A stretch of 64,000 bases of DNA from a virus, in the IMG/VR virus record IMGVR_UViG_3300025870_000010, positions 1 through 64,000 of that record; one strand, 5' to 3'. Below the pieces are notes generated by a model. That model did no database searches, was not told the origin of the DNA, and saw only the letters and a list, made by a program, of their open reading frames with translations. The position numbers and the translations under genes are program-made. Each line of letters begins with the position of its first letter. The stretch's first letter is position 1. This document shows positions 43,078-51,694 of this stretch, piece by piece.

Positions 43078-44367
43078 AAGAATAATTGTGTTGGTCTCTT
43101 GAAGTCTCATATAGTCATAGTCTATGTTTATTTTACACTTCATATTTTTTCCGGTCCCATCTCTTACCTTCAAAAGCTTCAACCAATAGTAATTATCTAA
43201 ATTCATTTCTGGTGTTTGAATGATTGCTAAAATAGTATCACAAGTTGCGGCCAATCCGGCTGATTCTGCAATCATTCCCATATTGATGTTTGATGATTCG
43301 AATCCAGCTCTATTCGTCTGTGTTGCACTTAACATTACTACATTTCTTCTTTGAGCAACAGCTCTTAAATCTTCACAAATGTTTTTAATCTTGATATATG
43401 TTGATTCAGAATTAGGATTTTTAATATCTTTCATAATATTAATATAATCAACTAATATTACATCATATGTTATTCCTACAACATCTTGAATTTTACCGAT
43501 AAAATTATCAATGTCATCAGCCGTTGCATTACTTGTTTCGTAATTTTTAACAGTCAAAGCACCTGGTGTAACTATATTACTATTCTTAAAATCTTGAATC
43601 TTTTGTTTCATAAAAGTTTCATCTAAAGATTTCTTATCATATGCGTTTACATTCATATTGAATATATCAGCACCGATTCTTTTATGTACCTTTTGACCTC
43701 CCATTTCAAGTGATATAAACAATACGTTTTTACCAGCTTTACAATAATTTGAAGCATCTTGTGCTAAGAATAAAGACTTTCCTGTGTTCGGTGGTGCAAC
43801 ATAAACATTCAATGTACCTTTAGAATGACCACCTACGTTCTTATCAATGAAATCGTAATTAGAACTTAGCAAGTCTTCTGCGGACATTACGTGCGATTTA
43901 GTATCAAAAAAGTCTGTACCTAAATCATCGTCAAATGTGATGTTGTTTCTACCGTTTATTAAGTTCTTAACCGAATCGACAATAGTACCTACGTTTTCTG
44001 GTGTTACCTTTGCAGTATTAATATATTCTACGGTATCAACAATAGAAGAATCTAAATGTTTCCATCTAATCCAGGATTGTGCAGTTTCTTCTACCCAACT
44101 GATATCATATTCTTTTATATCTTTCTTAAAGATTTCATCAAAGAATATTTTAGGACATCTTTCTTCCAGTTCTCCGGTTGAAATAAGCATCCATAAGTTT
44201 TCTTTGGATGGGGATATTTTATATTTTTTGTAATATCTTTTTGATAAAGTTGACAGTAAATCTATTTCTGGTACAGAAAAGAAACCTCTTTCAGTTGGTT
44301 CTAAGTAGACCGGATTTTCTAATGCGAATAGTAAAAATATCTTTTCGAATTCGTTTGTATTTATCAT
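43063..44367 (-). CDS. 41: Replicative DNA helicase, gp41 (DnaB-like)
   Basis: The hexameric 5'-3' helicase that unwinds the fork and activates primase. Walker A is APPNTGKS (191-198), followed by VLFISLEMGGQKVHKRIGA, Walker B VILVDYINIM and the glutamine switch region MLSATQTNRAGFESSN. The N-terminal 150 residues form the helical primase-interaction domain. Length (434 aa) is close to T4 gp41 (475 aa). Its C-terminus EV is followed by a short duplication and a homing endonuclease. Confidence 0.93.
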   Translation of the reverse strand: MINTNEFEKIFLLFALENPVYLEPTERGFFSVPEIDLLSTLSKRYYKKYKISPSKENLWMLISTGELEERCPKIFFDEIFKKDIKEYDISWVEETAQSWIRWKHLDSSIVDTVEYINTAKVTPENVGTIVDSVKNLINGRNNITFDDDLGTDFFDTKSHVMSAEDLLSSNYDFIDKNVGGHSKGTLNVYVAPPNTGKSLFLAQDASNYCKAGKNVLFISLEMGGQKVHKRIGADIFNMNVNAYDKKSLDETFMKQKIQDFKNSNIVTPGALTVKNYETSNATADDIDNFIGKIQDVVGITYDVILVDYINIMKDIKNPNSESTYIKIKNICEDLRAVAQRRNVVMLSATQTNRAGFESSNINMGMIAESAGLAATCDTILAIIQTPEMNLDNYYWLKLLKVRDGTGKNMKCKINIDYDYMRLQETNTIILDDEV

Positions 44368-44394
44368 ATAGTTTTATTTGTATATTACAACAAA

Positions 44395-44422
44395 AAAAGG
44401 ACTAAATAATTTTAGCCCTTTT
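44395..44422 (-). terminator. Rho-independent terminator
   Basis: An imperfect 9-10 bp stem (AAAAGGACTA/TAGCCCTTTT, one mismatch) with a minus-strand T run ends internal-protein cluster 3. Confidence 0.65.
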
Positions 44423-44446
44423 CAATTAATTTATGTTTGTATGATT

Positions 44447-44836
44447 CTATTCCATTATTCCTTTTACATCAAATCCTGGAAGAGCTTTCTTTGCAAATTC
44501 ATCAAATACGAATAAAATATCATACCCATCCCATTTCAACATTTTTGCATATCCTATACCTCTTTCTCTAAGACTTTTATCCCAATATTCTTTATTGCCG
44601 ACCATCCTATCATCCAATTTGGCCTTTGGAAAAATAGAATCTAATAATCCAGCTTCTGAACTAAAGTTTGCGTCTATCAATGCAGCTTTCAATATTGCTT
44701 TAAATGAATATTGTAAATCGGGTGATCCTTTTTCTTCACCGGATAAATAAGATTCTAAGTCAGACAAAACTTTTTTACTATTTCTAGCTTCGTTTAAAGA
44801 TTCGTTTTCTGTTAAGAAATGTTTTAAGTTATTCAT
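44447..44836 (-). CDS. Candidate internal head protein, variant targeting sequence (129 aa)
   Basis: The start MNNLKHFLTE|NESLNE|AR carries two potential (L)xE cleavage sites and retains the FLxE spacing of the shared N-terminus; T4 gp23 is itself cut after FLTE. The mature part is helical and charged with a WDGYDILFVFDEF segment near the end. It is the last gene of cluster 3. Function unknown. Confidence 0.7.
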   Translation of the reverse strand: MNNLKHFLTENESLNEARNSKKVLSDLESYLSGEEKGSPDLQYSFKAILKAALIDANFSSEAGLLDSIFPKAKLDDRMVGNKEYWDKSLRERGIGYAKMLKWDGYDILFVFDEFAKKALPGFDVKGIME

Positions 44837-44853
44837 ATTTATATTTTTATTTT

Positions 44854-45225
44854 TTAATCTAATGAACCGAATTTACCTTTACCCATACTATCAGCAAAAT
44901 CTCTTGAACCTTGAGATTCTAATTTAATATAGTAAGAATCTGTTGCCTTTCCACCTCTACCAAAATAAGATTTTAAAAGAAAAGTATCAATCGTTTTTGC
45001 TTTTTTATCTTTAAGAGTTTCTTTTAGTGTCTTTTCAACTTCCTTTCTCCAATTTTTATCGGCAGGGTCAATTTTAATACTTTGACTTGCAAATGCTTTT
45101 AAATCGGTAGGTACACTTATTGATGAAATTGTATCCGGTAATTTATTAATTGCTTTAAGTAAATCTTTTAAAGATTTACCTTCGGATTCAAATCCTTCGT
45201 TTAAAAATTCGTTTAATGCTTTCAT
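44854..45225 (-). CDS. Candidate internal head protein with capsid-targeting N-terminus (123 aa)
   Basis: It begins MKALNEFLNE|GF, an exact copy of the shared sequence. The mature protein is basic and helical at first (KSLKDLLKAINKLPD, WRKEVEKTLKETLKDKKAK) and ends in Gly-rich FGRGGKATDSYYIKLESQG. A nucleic-acid binding role would fit the charge but is unproven. Confidence 0.8.
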   Translation of the reverse strand: MKALNEFLNEGFESEGKSLKDLLKAINKLPDTISSISVPTDLKAFASQSIKIDPADKNWRKEVEKTLKETLKDKKAKTIDTFLLKSYFGRGGKATDSYYIKLESQGSRDFADSMGKGKFGSLD

Positions 45226-45229
45226 ATCT

Positions 45230-45532
45230 TTATAACTTATTTACTATTTGCTTTTCGAATTTGCTTCTACTTATAGAAAAAACCAATCCAGCTCGTGAAT
45301 TATTTTTTTCATATTTAAAAGCTAATCCTGTTTGAATTTTGATTCGATATTCTATATCATCTATTTGTTCTTCTTTGTCTGCGATGACCATATCCAAATC
45401 TTTAGATGTTTTAGGTAAATATTGAAGTACAATATCATTTCTACCACTAGTATCCATAGTAATTATATAAGTAATCCCACCGTATATATATGTTTTCATC
45501 TTTTCGTTTAAAAAATTGTTTAATTGTTTCAT
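45230..45532 (-). CDS. Candidate internal head protein with capsid-targeting N-terminus (100 aa)
   Basis: It begins MKQLNNFLNE|KM, a close variant of the shared sequence. The remainder is beta-rich with a possible amphipathic end (SISRSKFEKQIVNKL). It is the first gene of cluster 3, preceded by an ATTAAATA element only four bases from its start and a terminator just beyond. Confidence 0.75.
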   Translation of the reverse strand: MKQLNNFLNEKMKTYIYGGITYIITMDTSGRNDIVLQYLPKTSKDLDMVIADKEEQIDDIEYRIKIQTGLAFKYEKNNSRAGLVFSISRSKFEKQIVNKL

Positions 45533-45536
45533 AGAC

Positions 45537-45546
45537 TATTTAATGC
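45537..45546 (-). promoter_or_regulatory. ATTAAATA element four bases from a start codon
   Basis: It lies four bases upstream of the gene opening cluster 3, between it and the uvsX terminator, so it would give a leaderless transcript. Confidence 0.45.
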
Positions 45547-45563
45547 ATTTACAATATACATAG

Positions 45564-45598
45564 AAAAACCCACAAATCAAAGGAAATGTGGGTTTATT
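45564..45598 (-). terminator. Rho-independent terminator after uvsX
   Basis: A 9-bp stem (AAACCCACA/TGTGGGTTT) with a 12-base loop; the minus strand continues into a short T run. Confidence 0.65.
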
Positions 45599-45630
45599 TT
45601 TAATCTATTTTACAAACTAATAGTTTGTTT

Positions 45631-46848
45631 TTAATCTTCATCTTCTACATCTGTGTGAAGTATTTCTTCAATTTCATCATCGGTTTCTTGTGAACTAAAT
45701 TCAAAGTCTTTTTTGATGAGTTCATCGAAACGGTCTTCTAGGGGTTGCATTACTCTTTCAGTAAACAATTCTCTAGTATCAATTGCTTCACCTAAATGTT
45801 CAACAATATATTTTCTTGCTGTTTCTTTAGGTGCAAAATACATAACCTCTTCGCTATCAGTAGGTGTAAATATTTTTACCTTTTCTTTTGCAGCTCCTGT
45901 AAGTTTATTGTATTCTTTTTCTGTTAGTAAGTTTCCTTTTGCAATACCTACATTATCCCATCCTAAATAATCTTGAACACCCATATAACGATTAAATGGT
46001 CTATCAAAGAAAATAGGGAACTTGATTGTTTTTGGTTGAGCAAATCTATTCTTTCCAGTTTTAGCTGTTACAATAACACCAGTTTGTCTTTTTTCATCTT
46101 TCTTATCATCTTTAAGTTTTGCTTTAGTTAGATACAAGGTGATACTTGGTGAATAAACAACTCCTCCTCCACCACCTTGAACAACCGGGTCTCCATAACC
46201 ACCAATGTTTACCATTGTATGATTTGTAAATATCATTGGAATACCTAACGAATTCAAATCAGAAGTGATGATTCTAAAGAAAGAACGAATTTGTTTTGCT
46301 CTGGTCATGTCTGCAGCACTGTTTCCTGTTCTTGCATCTTCGATTTCTTTTGATGACGCAACCATTCCTATTGAATCAAGAACTAATAAAAACTTAGGAA
46401 TTTTTTGACCTTTCAATTTTAATGCTGTTAGATTCTTAATGAAAATAGCATACATTGTTTTCAACTTTTCGATTTCTGAAACGGGTTCGTGTCTAAAGTT
46501 TTTCAAATCAATTCCAAAATTTATACAACTTTGTGGGTCAACTGCCCCTTCAGTATCGTAGTAAATTGGTGTATATCCGGCTAATTGTGCATTCCTTACA
46601 GCATTAAGTGTTAAGAATGTTTTACCAGACCCTGATTCTCCAACTAAAGATGTTTGCTTAGTACTTGGAAATCCTTTTTTAATAGAACCACTTAGGGCTG
46701 CATTTAAAATCCAATTACCAGAATCAATCCAAACATTGTTTTTATAAATTTCAGATTGACCAAAATTACTACTACCAAAAGGATTAATTTCGCCAAGTTC
46801 TTTGAAAATATCATCGACTGAACTATGTTTTTTACTTGCTTTTGCCAT
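45631..46848 (-). CDS. uvsX: RecA-like recombinase UvsX
   Basis: It forms filaments on single-stranded DNA and performs strand invasion for recombination-dependent replication. Walker A is GESGSGKT (70-77), Walker B FLLVLDSIGMV, and the loop regions include GNSAADMTRAKQIRSFFR and NHTMVNIGGYG. An acidic C-terminal tail (DDEIEEILHTDVEDED) is like T4 UvsX. Length (405 aa) agrees with T4 (391 aa). It follows the polymerase C-terminal gene in one unit. Confidence 0.94.
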   Translation of the reverse strand: MAKASKKHSSVDDIFKELGEINPFGSSNFGQSEIYKNNVWIDSGNWILNAALSGSIKKGFPSTKQTSLVGESGSGKTFLTLNAVRNAQLAGYTPIYYDTEGAVDPQSCINFGIDLKNFRHEPVSEIEKLKTMYAIFIKNLTALKLKGQKIPKFLLVLDSIGMVASSKEIEDARTGNSAADMTRAKQIRSFFRIITSDLNSLGIPMIFTNHTMVNIGGYGDPVVQGGGGGVVYSPSITLYLTKAKLKDDKKDEKRQTGVIVTAKTGKNRFAQPKTIKFPIFFDRPFNRYMGVQDYLGWDNVGIAKGNLLTEKEYNKLTGAAKEKVKIFTPTDSEEVMYFAPKETARKYIVEHLGEAIDTRELFTERVMQPLEDRFDELIKKDFEFSSQETDDEIEEILHTDVEDED

Positions 46849-46861
46849 ATTATAAATTATT

Positions 46862-48082
46862 TTAAAATAAACGTTTTTTAATTTTCAACGAACCTGATAA
46901 TGCATTTATACCAGGCATCGACTGAATAATATTGTTCAATGGATTAATAACTGTTTTTTCGAACATTAAATCAATATCAATTTCAGGTGCAAATTCTTTA
47001 GGATGCGCTCCTCTATTGAAAGAAAATACATTATATGCTTCCTTGTGCGATTTTGCATAATACCATTTAACCTTATCTCCGGTTCTAAGTCTTTCGTACT
47101 TATTTTCAAAAGATGGATTGTTGTTAATAAACATATTGTGAATTGCGGCACCTCTAACATGTGTACTACAACCACTTGCATAATTTAAACTTTCTTTATC
47201 GTCTAAAATATATTTTTCGTAATCACCTATTCCTGTTGTAATGCAAATATCTTCTAAGTCAGCAATTGCAAATCTTTTTTTCAATTTCAATAATTCAATA
47301 GTAATATCTCTTTGTGTGAAATTTTTACCATTGTCGAATATCCATTGAACTAACCTTGACAGTTCCGGTCTACAAAAAGGTGGCGTTGTTAAACGAATAA
47401 TTTCAAGTCCTGTCGTTTTTGTATAAGTTCCTGGTTCGTAGAACTTGCCATCTTGCCAAACAATATCTTGCGTATACTTTTTTTTCTTAACCCAAATACC
47501 AGATTTACTTATAGTTTCTAATTCAAAATCTAAATGATTTTCGGTATTGTACGACTGTGCATATTTATCAAATACCTTTTTTAGATATCCTTTTAATCTA
47601 ACTTCATTTATTGTTAATACTAAATCTGCAGCCGAACCTGTCCAATTTATTTTTTCTGCAGCTTCTTCAAATGTAACGTATGCAGAATCCGTATCTATAT
47701 AAACAACAGTAGGTTTTACACAAGGAACTGGTTCTAAGTTTACATCAGGACACATATCTTTTAGTTTTTTCAAAAGAGTAATATCCTTATGAAACATTTT
47801 ATGAAAGTAAGTATCTAATGCCTTTTCAGAATATCTAATTGCATCTTGACCTTGCATAGTAATAGTTTCAGCAAGTGTTTTATTATAGAAATAAAAATAC
47901 TTACTGGCCATTGCACCGTATATAGAATTCAATACTAATTTATCGGATTGTTCTAGTGTTGAATATATACTTGCTTCATCTTGCAATTGAGATAGTGCCG
48001 AATCTGTTTCAGATGGAGATAGAGAACTCCAATCGAAATTCTCTATCTCTTCTGTTGACATATTTTGAATATTTGCTGTCAT
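46862..48082 (-). CDS. 43B: DNA polymerase, C-terminal half (gp43B)
   Basis: It carries the second half of a family B polymerase: motif B SDKLVLNSIYGAMASKYFY (46-64, with Asn52, Tyr55, Gly56), motif C YIDTDS (128-133, catalytic Asp130 and Asp132), a KKKKY template-binding motif and the thumb. Motif A and the exonuclease are encoded on a separate upstream gene. Its ATG overlaps the clamp gene's stop by one base (TAATG), so its synthesis is tied to the clamp. Together with the N-terminal half it totals 908 aa, close to T4 gp43 (898 aa). Confidence 0.92.
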   Translation of the reverse strand: MTANIQNMSTEEIENFDWSSLSPSETDSALSQLQDEASIYSTLEQSDKLVLNSIYGAMASKYFYFYNKTLAETITMQGQDAIRYSEKALDTYFHKMFHKDITLLKKLKDMCPDVNLEPVPCVKPTVVYIDTDSAYVTFEEAAEKINWTGSAADLVLTINEVRLKGYLKKVFDKYAQSYNTENHLDFELETISKSGIWVKKKKYTQDIVWQDGKFYEPGTYTKTTGLEIIRLTTPPFCRPELSRLVQWIFDNGKNFTQRDITIELLKLKKRFAIADLEDICITTGIGDYEKYILDDKESLNYASGCSTHVRGAAIHNMFINNNPSFENKYERLRTGDKVKWYYAKSHKEAYNVFSFNRGAHPKEFAPEIDIDLMFEKTVINPLNNIIQSMPGINALSGSLKIKKRLF

Positions 48083-48870
48083 TAAAGTTCAACTTCTTCA
48101 TGTAAAGTAATAACTACTTCCATAGTTTTATCGACAGTTTCAAAGATAATCTTATCTTCATCTAAGATTGGATAAACATTATATGAATTTGCATCAACAG
48201 CTCTGAATAATTTCTTATCTAACTTGTATGATTTTTCTCCACCACCAACAAGACCTTCGAATTCTTCATCTATATCAATAGAATATGAACCTTCTGAACA
48301 AACCTTTACTTGACCGTTAACTTTAAATTCTAATTCATCACTTGAATCAAAATCCATAAATTTCTTAACTTGCAAGATTTCGTTTGCAGTCATTTTAAAG
48401 TTACAATCAGAAGCTGAAGTATCTTTTACTTGTGCAATCTTTTCTTCTGGAACATTTGCGAACTCAAAAAGTGTTGGGTCTGCAGCATCTAAAGTTAATG
48501 AAATTTTAGGACTGGAAACTTTCATACTTTCTCCAAAGTATTCACCATCTAATTCAGAATACACAATTTCGATTTTAATTTCGCCACCACTTAAAAAACT
48601 AAATGCTTTCTTTACTTTGTTACCATCGTAAAAACAAAGTTTAATAGGTGATGATAAATTTTCATTATCTAAATTTGATTCGCCACATAATTCGCCTATT
48701 TGCATTCTCATACTTTTGATAAGAGTTCCTGATGAATTGTGTGCATCGGTTCTGATTCCTTCTTGGTCTATTTTAAAATAAATAGTTGAGGCGTCATCTA
48801 AAGGAATTAACGAATCTATAAAGTTATTGAACTTTACTAAATCTACGGTTTTTAATACTACTTTTTTCAT
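48082..48870 (-). CDS. 45: Sliding clamp, gp45-like
   Basis: A processivity clamp for the polymerase; in T4 it also activates late transcription. The alternating strand pattern ends in the clamp-like DANSYNVYPILDEDKIIFET block, and earlier segments such as NFKMTANEILQVKKFM fit a clamp inter-domain region. At 262 aa it is longer than T4 gp45 (228 aa). Unusually it lies between the two polymerase halves. The call is by pattern and position rather than strong identity. Confidence 0.75.
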   Translation of the reverse strand: MKKVVLKTVDLVKFNNFIDSLIPLDDASTIYFKIDQEGIRTDAHNSSGTLIKSMRMQIGELCGESNLDNENLSSPIKLCFYDGNKVKKAFSFLSGGEIKIEIVYSELDGEYFGESMKVSSPKISLTLDAADPTLFEFANVPEEKIAQVKDTSASDCNFKMTANEILQVKKFMDFDSSDELEFKVNGQVKVCSEGSYSIDIDEEFEGLVGGGEKSYKLDKKLFRAVDANSYNVYPILDEDKIIFETVDKTMEVVITLHEEVEL

Positions 48871-48901
48871 GCTAAATGTATTTGTTTATAGTTAAATGTA
48901 A

Positions 48902-50410
48902 TTATTTACGGTTTTGTTTTATTTCATGTGCTATTTTTGCACATAATTTTGAACGATATTGATTTTTCTTTCTATTTGCATACAATTCATCATATACTCC
49001 TTTCAATGTCGATTTTCCTTTTTTGAATATACAACCGGATACTGAAATGACCTCATCGTTTTTAGGTCTTTCTATTTCAATAGATAATGGTTTATACTTA
49101 CTATAATATTTTAGGTCATTTGTTTCTTTTCTATCAAAGTTTTCAAAACCTAATTCTAAGAAACGAGAAATAGATGGATACAGTGAACTAAAATCATAAC
49201 AAGCAGTTAAAGTATGCAAACCAGCAATTGGTGATTTTACAAAGGCTCCCTCGTACCATTCCTTTTGTCTTTGAGATATATCAATAATCGGCATAACTTT
49301 TGATTTTGAAGTATAAGCCTTAGACATGTATCCTTCGGTAACGTTTACAGCAGAATCCGCTTTGTCTATTGGATTACAAGAACCATTTCCTTGTGCCAAG
49401 ATTGCAGAAAATGGTCGTCTTTTTTCGTGGATCAACAAAACAAGAATAGTATCGACAGCATTATAAAGACAATATGTATCATAATCCTTTGCGTACATTT
49501 CTTTTAAGACATCACCATTCATTACTGGATAGTTTCCGTATTTCAACTTTTTTACCTTTAATACTTTCGAAGATACAAAATCTAAAGATTTAGATTCTTT
49601 TACTTTTATACTTCTATCGAATGCATCAAAATAATACATATAGTCAACAACCGCAAAGTGATGCGGAACTTTACCTACATCTTTTTTGTTATTCAATTTG
49701 TTGGTAGGAGAAATAGATTTATAATCAACTTTAAGGTTATCCATTCTTTTAGTTAAGAAAGGCCAATCAAATCCGTTGTCATTTGCCCAATTTGCTCTGA
49801 ACGTATTTATAAAGTTCCATCCTGTTATGACAGGAAACTTTGAACATATCTTTACAAACGATTCTAAAAGTTTTACTTCATCAGGAATATGAACATATTT
49901 CATTACAATTTTCAAATCAGTTACCTTAACAAAATAATCCGATAAGAATTCATTCATTTTCTTTTGCTTATCGTAATCGAAATTTTCTTTTTCTCCTAAT
50001 ATAACAACTTGAATTTTATTATTGTCATCTTTCCAACAAACTGTTATTGCAGTTATTTTTTCCTTAGCTAAAGTTACATCAGGGAATCCTTCGTGAATAT
50101 CTGTTTCAATATCACAAAATAAAATCTTAGGCATATTAAATTCATACAATATGTTTTTATATTCGGGTTGCGTATTGATCCATTCCCAGATACTTTTTTT
50201 GTCTATTGTATCATTATCTTTGTAAGAAATTCTTACAACTCTTTTGTCATCCCAAGATTTGTGTTTGATGTCAGCATTAGGACCTTCATAGTATCTCCAT
50301 TTCCAGAAATCTCTTTTTTTAACAGACAAAATTTGTCTATTTCTATCAGAATCTATATATGAAATTTTAACAGTATCTGAATACTTGTTTTGTTCTATGT
50401 CTAATATCAT
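48902..50410 (-). CDS. 43A: DNA polymerase, N-terminal half (gp43A)
   Basis: It holds the N-terminal domain, the 3'-5' exonuclease (ExoI FCDIET with Asp100 and Glu102; ExoII around GWN...NGFDWPF, with about ten extra residues; ExoIII Asp320), YEGAF and palm motif A DFSSLYPS (406-413). It ends in the fingers region (ANRKKNQYRSKLCAKIA) just before the expected motif B. The stop is clean and the rest follows as a separate gene beyond the clamp gene. Two subunits would have to associate. Confidence 0.92.
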   Translation of the reverse strand: MILDIEQNKYSDTVKISYIDSDRNRQILSVKKRDFWKWRYYEGPNADIKHKSWDDKRVVRISYKDNDTIDKKSIWEWINTQPEYKNILYEFNMPKILFCDIETDIHEGFPDVTLAKEKITAITVCWKDDNNKIQVVILGEKENFDYDKQKKMNEFLSDYFVKVTDLKIVMKYVHIPDEVKLLESFVKICSKFPVITGWNFINTFRANWANDNGFDWPFLTKRMDNLKVDYKSISPTNKLNNKKDVGKVPHHFAVVDYMYYFDAFDRSIKVKESKSLDFVSSKVLKVKKLKYGNYPVMNGDVLKEMYAKDYDTYCLYNAVDTILVLLIHEKRRPFSAILAQGNGSCNPIDKADSAVNVTEGYMSKAYTSKSKVMPIIDISQRQKEWYEGAFVKSPIAGLHTLTACYDFSSLYPSISRFLELGFENFDRKETNDLKYYSKYKPLSIEIERPKNDEVISVSGCIFKKGKSTLKGVYDELYANRKKNQYRSKLCAKIAHEIKQNRK

Positions 50411-50658
50411 TTATCGTTTTCTTTTTCCTGTTCTTTAGTTTCAGTATCACTTAAAATGCCAGCCGAATCACATAGCGTAATTATAAATTCTACTGTATCT
50501 TCGTGCAATTCGATAGTAACTTTCCCATTCTTTTTAAATCCTACTTTATTTTTCTGTGCATGTATCTCATTTTTAAGTGTTCCGAAAACATCAATAAACG
50601 AATTCACATCGTCATTGGTTAATTGTAAATCTAAAATATTACTAATTCTTAGTTCCAT
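50407..50658 (-). CDS. Hypothetical protein (83 aa)
   Basis: A small protein with a helical start (MELRISNILDLQLTNDDVNS), a central beta hairpin and an acidic tail (SDTETKEQEKENDK). It overlaps the polymerase start by four bases, so the two are coupled; a polymerase-associated role is possible but unsupported by motifs. Confidence 0.6.
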   Translation of the reverse strand: MELRISNILDLQLTNDDVNSFIDVFGTLKNEIHAQKNKVGFKKNGKVTIELHEDTVEFIITLCDSAGILSDTETKEQEKENDK

Positions 50659-50681
50659 AAAAAATATTTGCTTTTATATAC

Positions 50682-50691
50682 TTATTAAATA
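50682..50691 (+). promoter_or_regulatory. Candidate promoter element (TTATTAAATA)
   Basis: 36 bases upstream of the rightward glycosyltransferase gene. Confidence 0.35.
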
Positions 50692-50727
50692 AGAAAGAAA
50701 GAAGTTTTATTTTAAAGAATTTAAACA

Positions 50728-51570
50728 ATGTCAGAAAAACCTGCAAAACCAATTGATGTTGATGTCATCATAATATCTTGGGCAAAAAACAAAGAACTAT
50801 TTCAAGAAACAACAAAGTGTTTACAAACCTTATTTGATAGTGAAGACTGTTCTTTAATACGTTTTAATGCAATTGTGGTTGAAACCGACACAGAAACATC
50901 TTTTGATGAATTCGAAACAAAAGGACATACTATAAAAACAATTCATCCGAAAGTATCACACCCAGATTTAGAATTCGGATATCATACCTACTTAAATTTA
51001 GGATTAGAACAAGGAAATGCCGAATGGACTTGTTTGTGCAATAACGATTTAGATTTCAAGAAAAATTGGGCATTGAAAATACTTCAAGTTATTTTTAGTC
51101 AAAGAAACATAGATGAGAAACAATGGGAATATGTTTCAGCGTGTCCTGCAAATCCAAAAGAACAATGGCATAAAGAAAAATTAGACAAAATAGAATTAGG
51201 ATATGGTGTTCGTCAACATGTTGCTGGTTGGTGTTTATTTCAATCAAGAAATGTTTTTGAAAAGTTCGGTAAATTAGAAGAACGAATAAAATTTTGGTTT
51301 TGTGATAATTGGTATTCGGTTGCTTGTCAATGGTACAAGATACCTCACATTTTTGTAGGAACTTCAATTGTAGAACATCACAGTGGTTTAGAGGGAACAA
51401 CTACAATTCAAAGTCAAATGGAAAAAGATAAAAAGCACAAATTGACATATGGTGCTGGCGATGAGTTCAGAAAAATTGCCAGAGAATTAATGAATAATGA
51501 AACTTGGGGTGTGTTAGACAAAAAGCAACAAAAAGAATTTGAAGAAAAGACCGGTAAGAAATACTATTAA
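50728..51570 (+). CDS. Glycosyltransferase, GT-A fold (280 aa)
   Basis: A small single-domain enzyme with a GT2-like start (VDVIIISWAKNKELFQETTK), a metal-binding-type NNDLDF (105-110) in the expected place and a conserved HVAGWCLFQSR acceptor-side segment. It is an isolated plus-strand gene next to the polymerase, flanked by a bidirectional terminator. The acceptor is unknown: DNA, virion and host-surface glycosylation are all possible. Confidence 0.75.
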   Translation: MSEKPAKPIDVDVIIISWAKNKELFQETTKCLQTLFDSEDCSLIRFNAIVVETDTETSFDEFETKGHTIKTIHPKVSHPDLEFGYHTYLNLGLEQGNAEWTCLCNNDLDFKKNWALKILQVIFSQRNIDEKQWEYVSACPANPKEQWHKEKLDKIELGYGVRQHVAGWCLFQSRNVFEKFGKLEERIKFWFCDNWYSVACQWYKIPHIFVGTSIVEHHSGLEGTTTIQSQMEKDKKHKLTYGAGDEFRKIARELMNNETWGVLDKKQQKEFEEKTGKKYY

Positions 51571-51604
51571 CAAAAAAGGGAATCGAAATGATTCCCTTTT
51601 TTTA
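51571..51604. terminator. Bidirectional terminator
   Basis: A 13-bp perfect stem (AAAAAAGGGAATC/GATTCCCTTTTTT) lies directly after the glycosyltransferase stop and before the convergent leftward unit's end. Confidence 0.8.
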
Positions 51605-51694
51605 TTTGATTATTATTACATCACCACTTTCTGTGATTATATAAGTTCCGTTTGAAGAACTTATTAGATTTCCTTTCCAATGATTACTTTGCAT
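51602..51694 (-). CDS. Possible small protein (30 aa)
   Basis: An ATG-started frame of 30 codons (MQSNHWKGNLISSSNGTYII at its start) overlaps the end of the 843-aa gene by eleven bases and runs to the terminator. The sequence looks like a small beta hairpin. It fits the usual position of a last coupled gene, but its short length makes it uncertain. Confidence 0.35.
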   Translation of the reverse strand: MQSNHWKGNLISSSNGTYIITESGDVIIIK

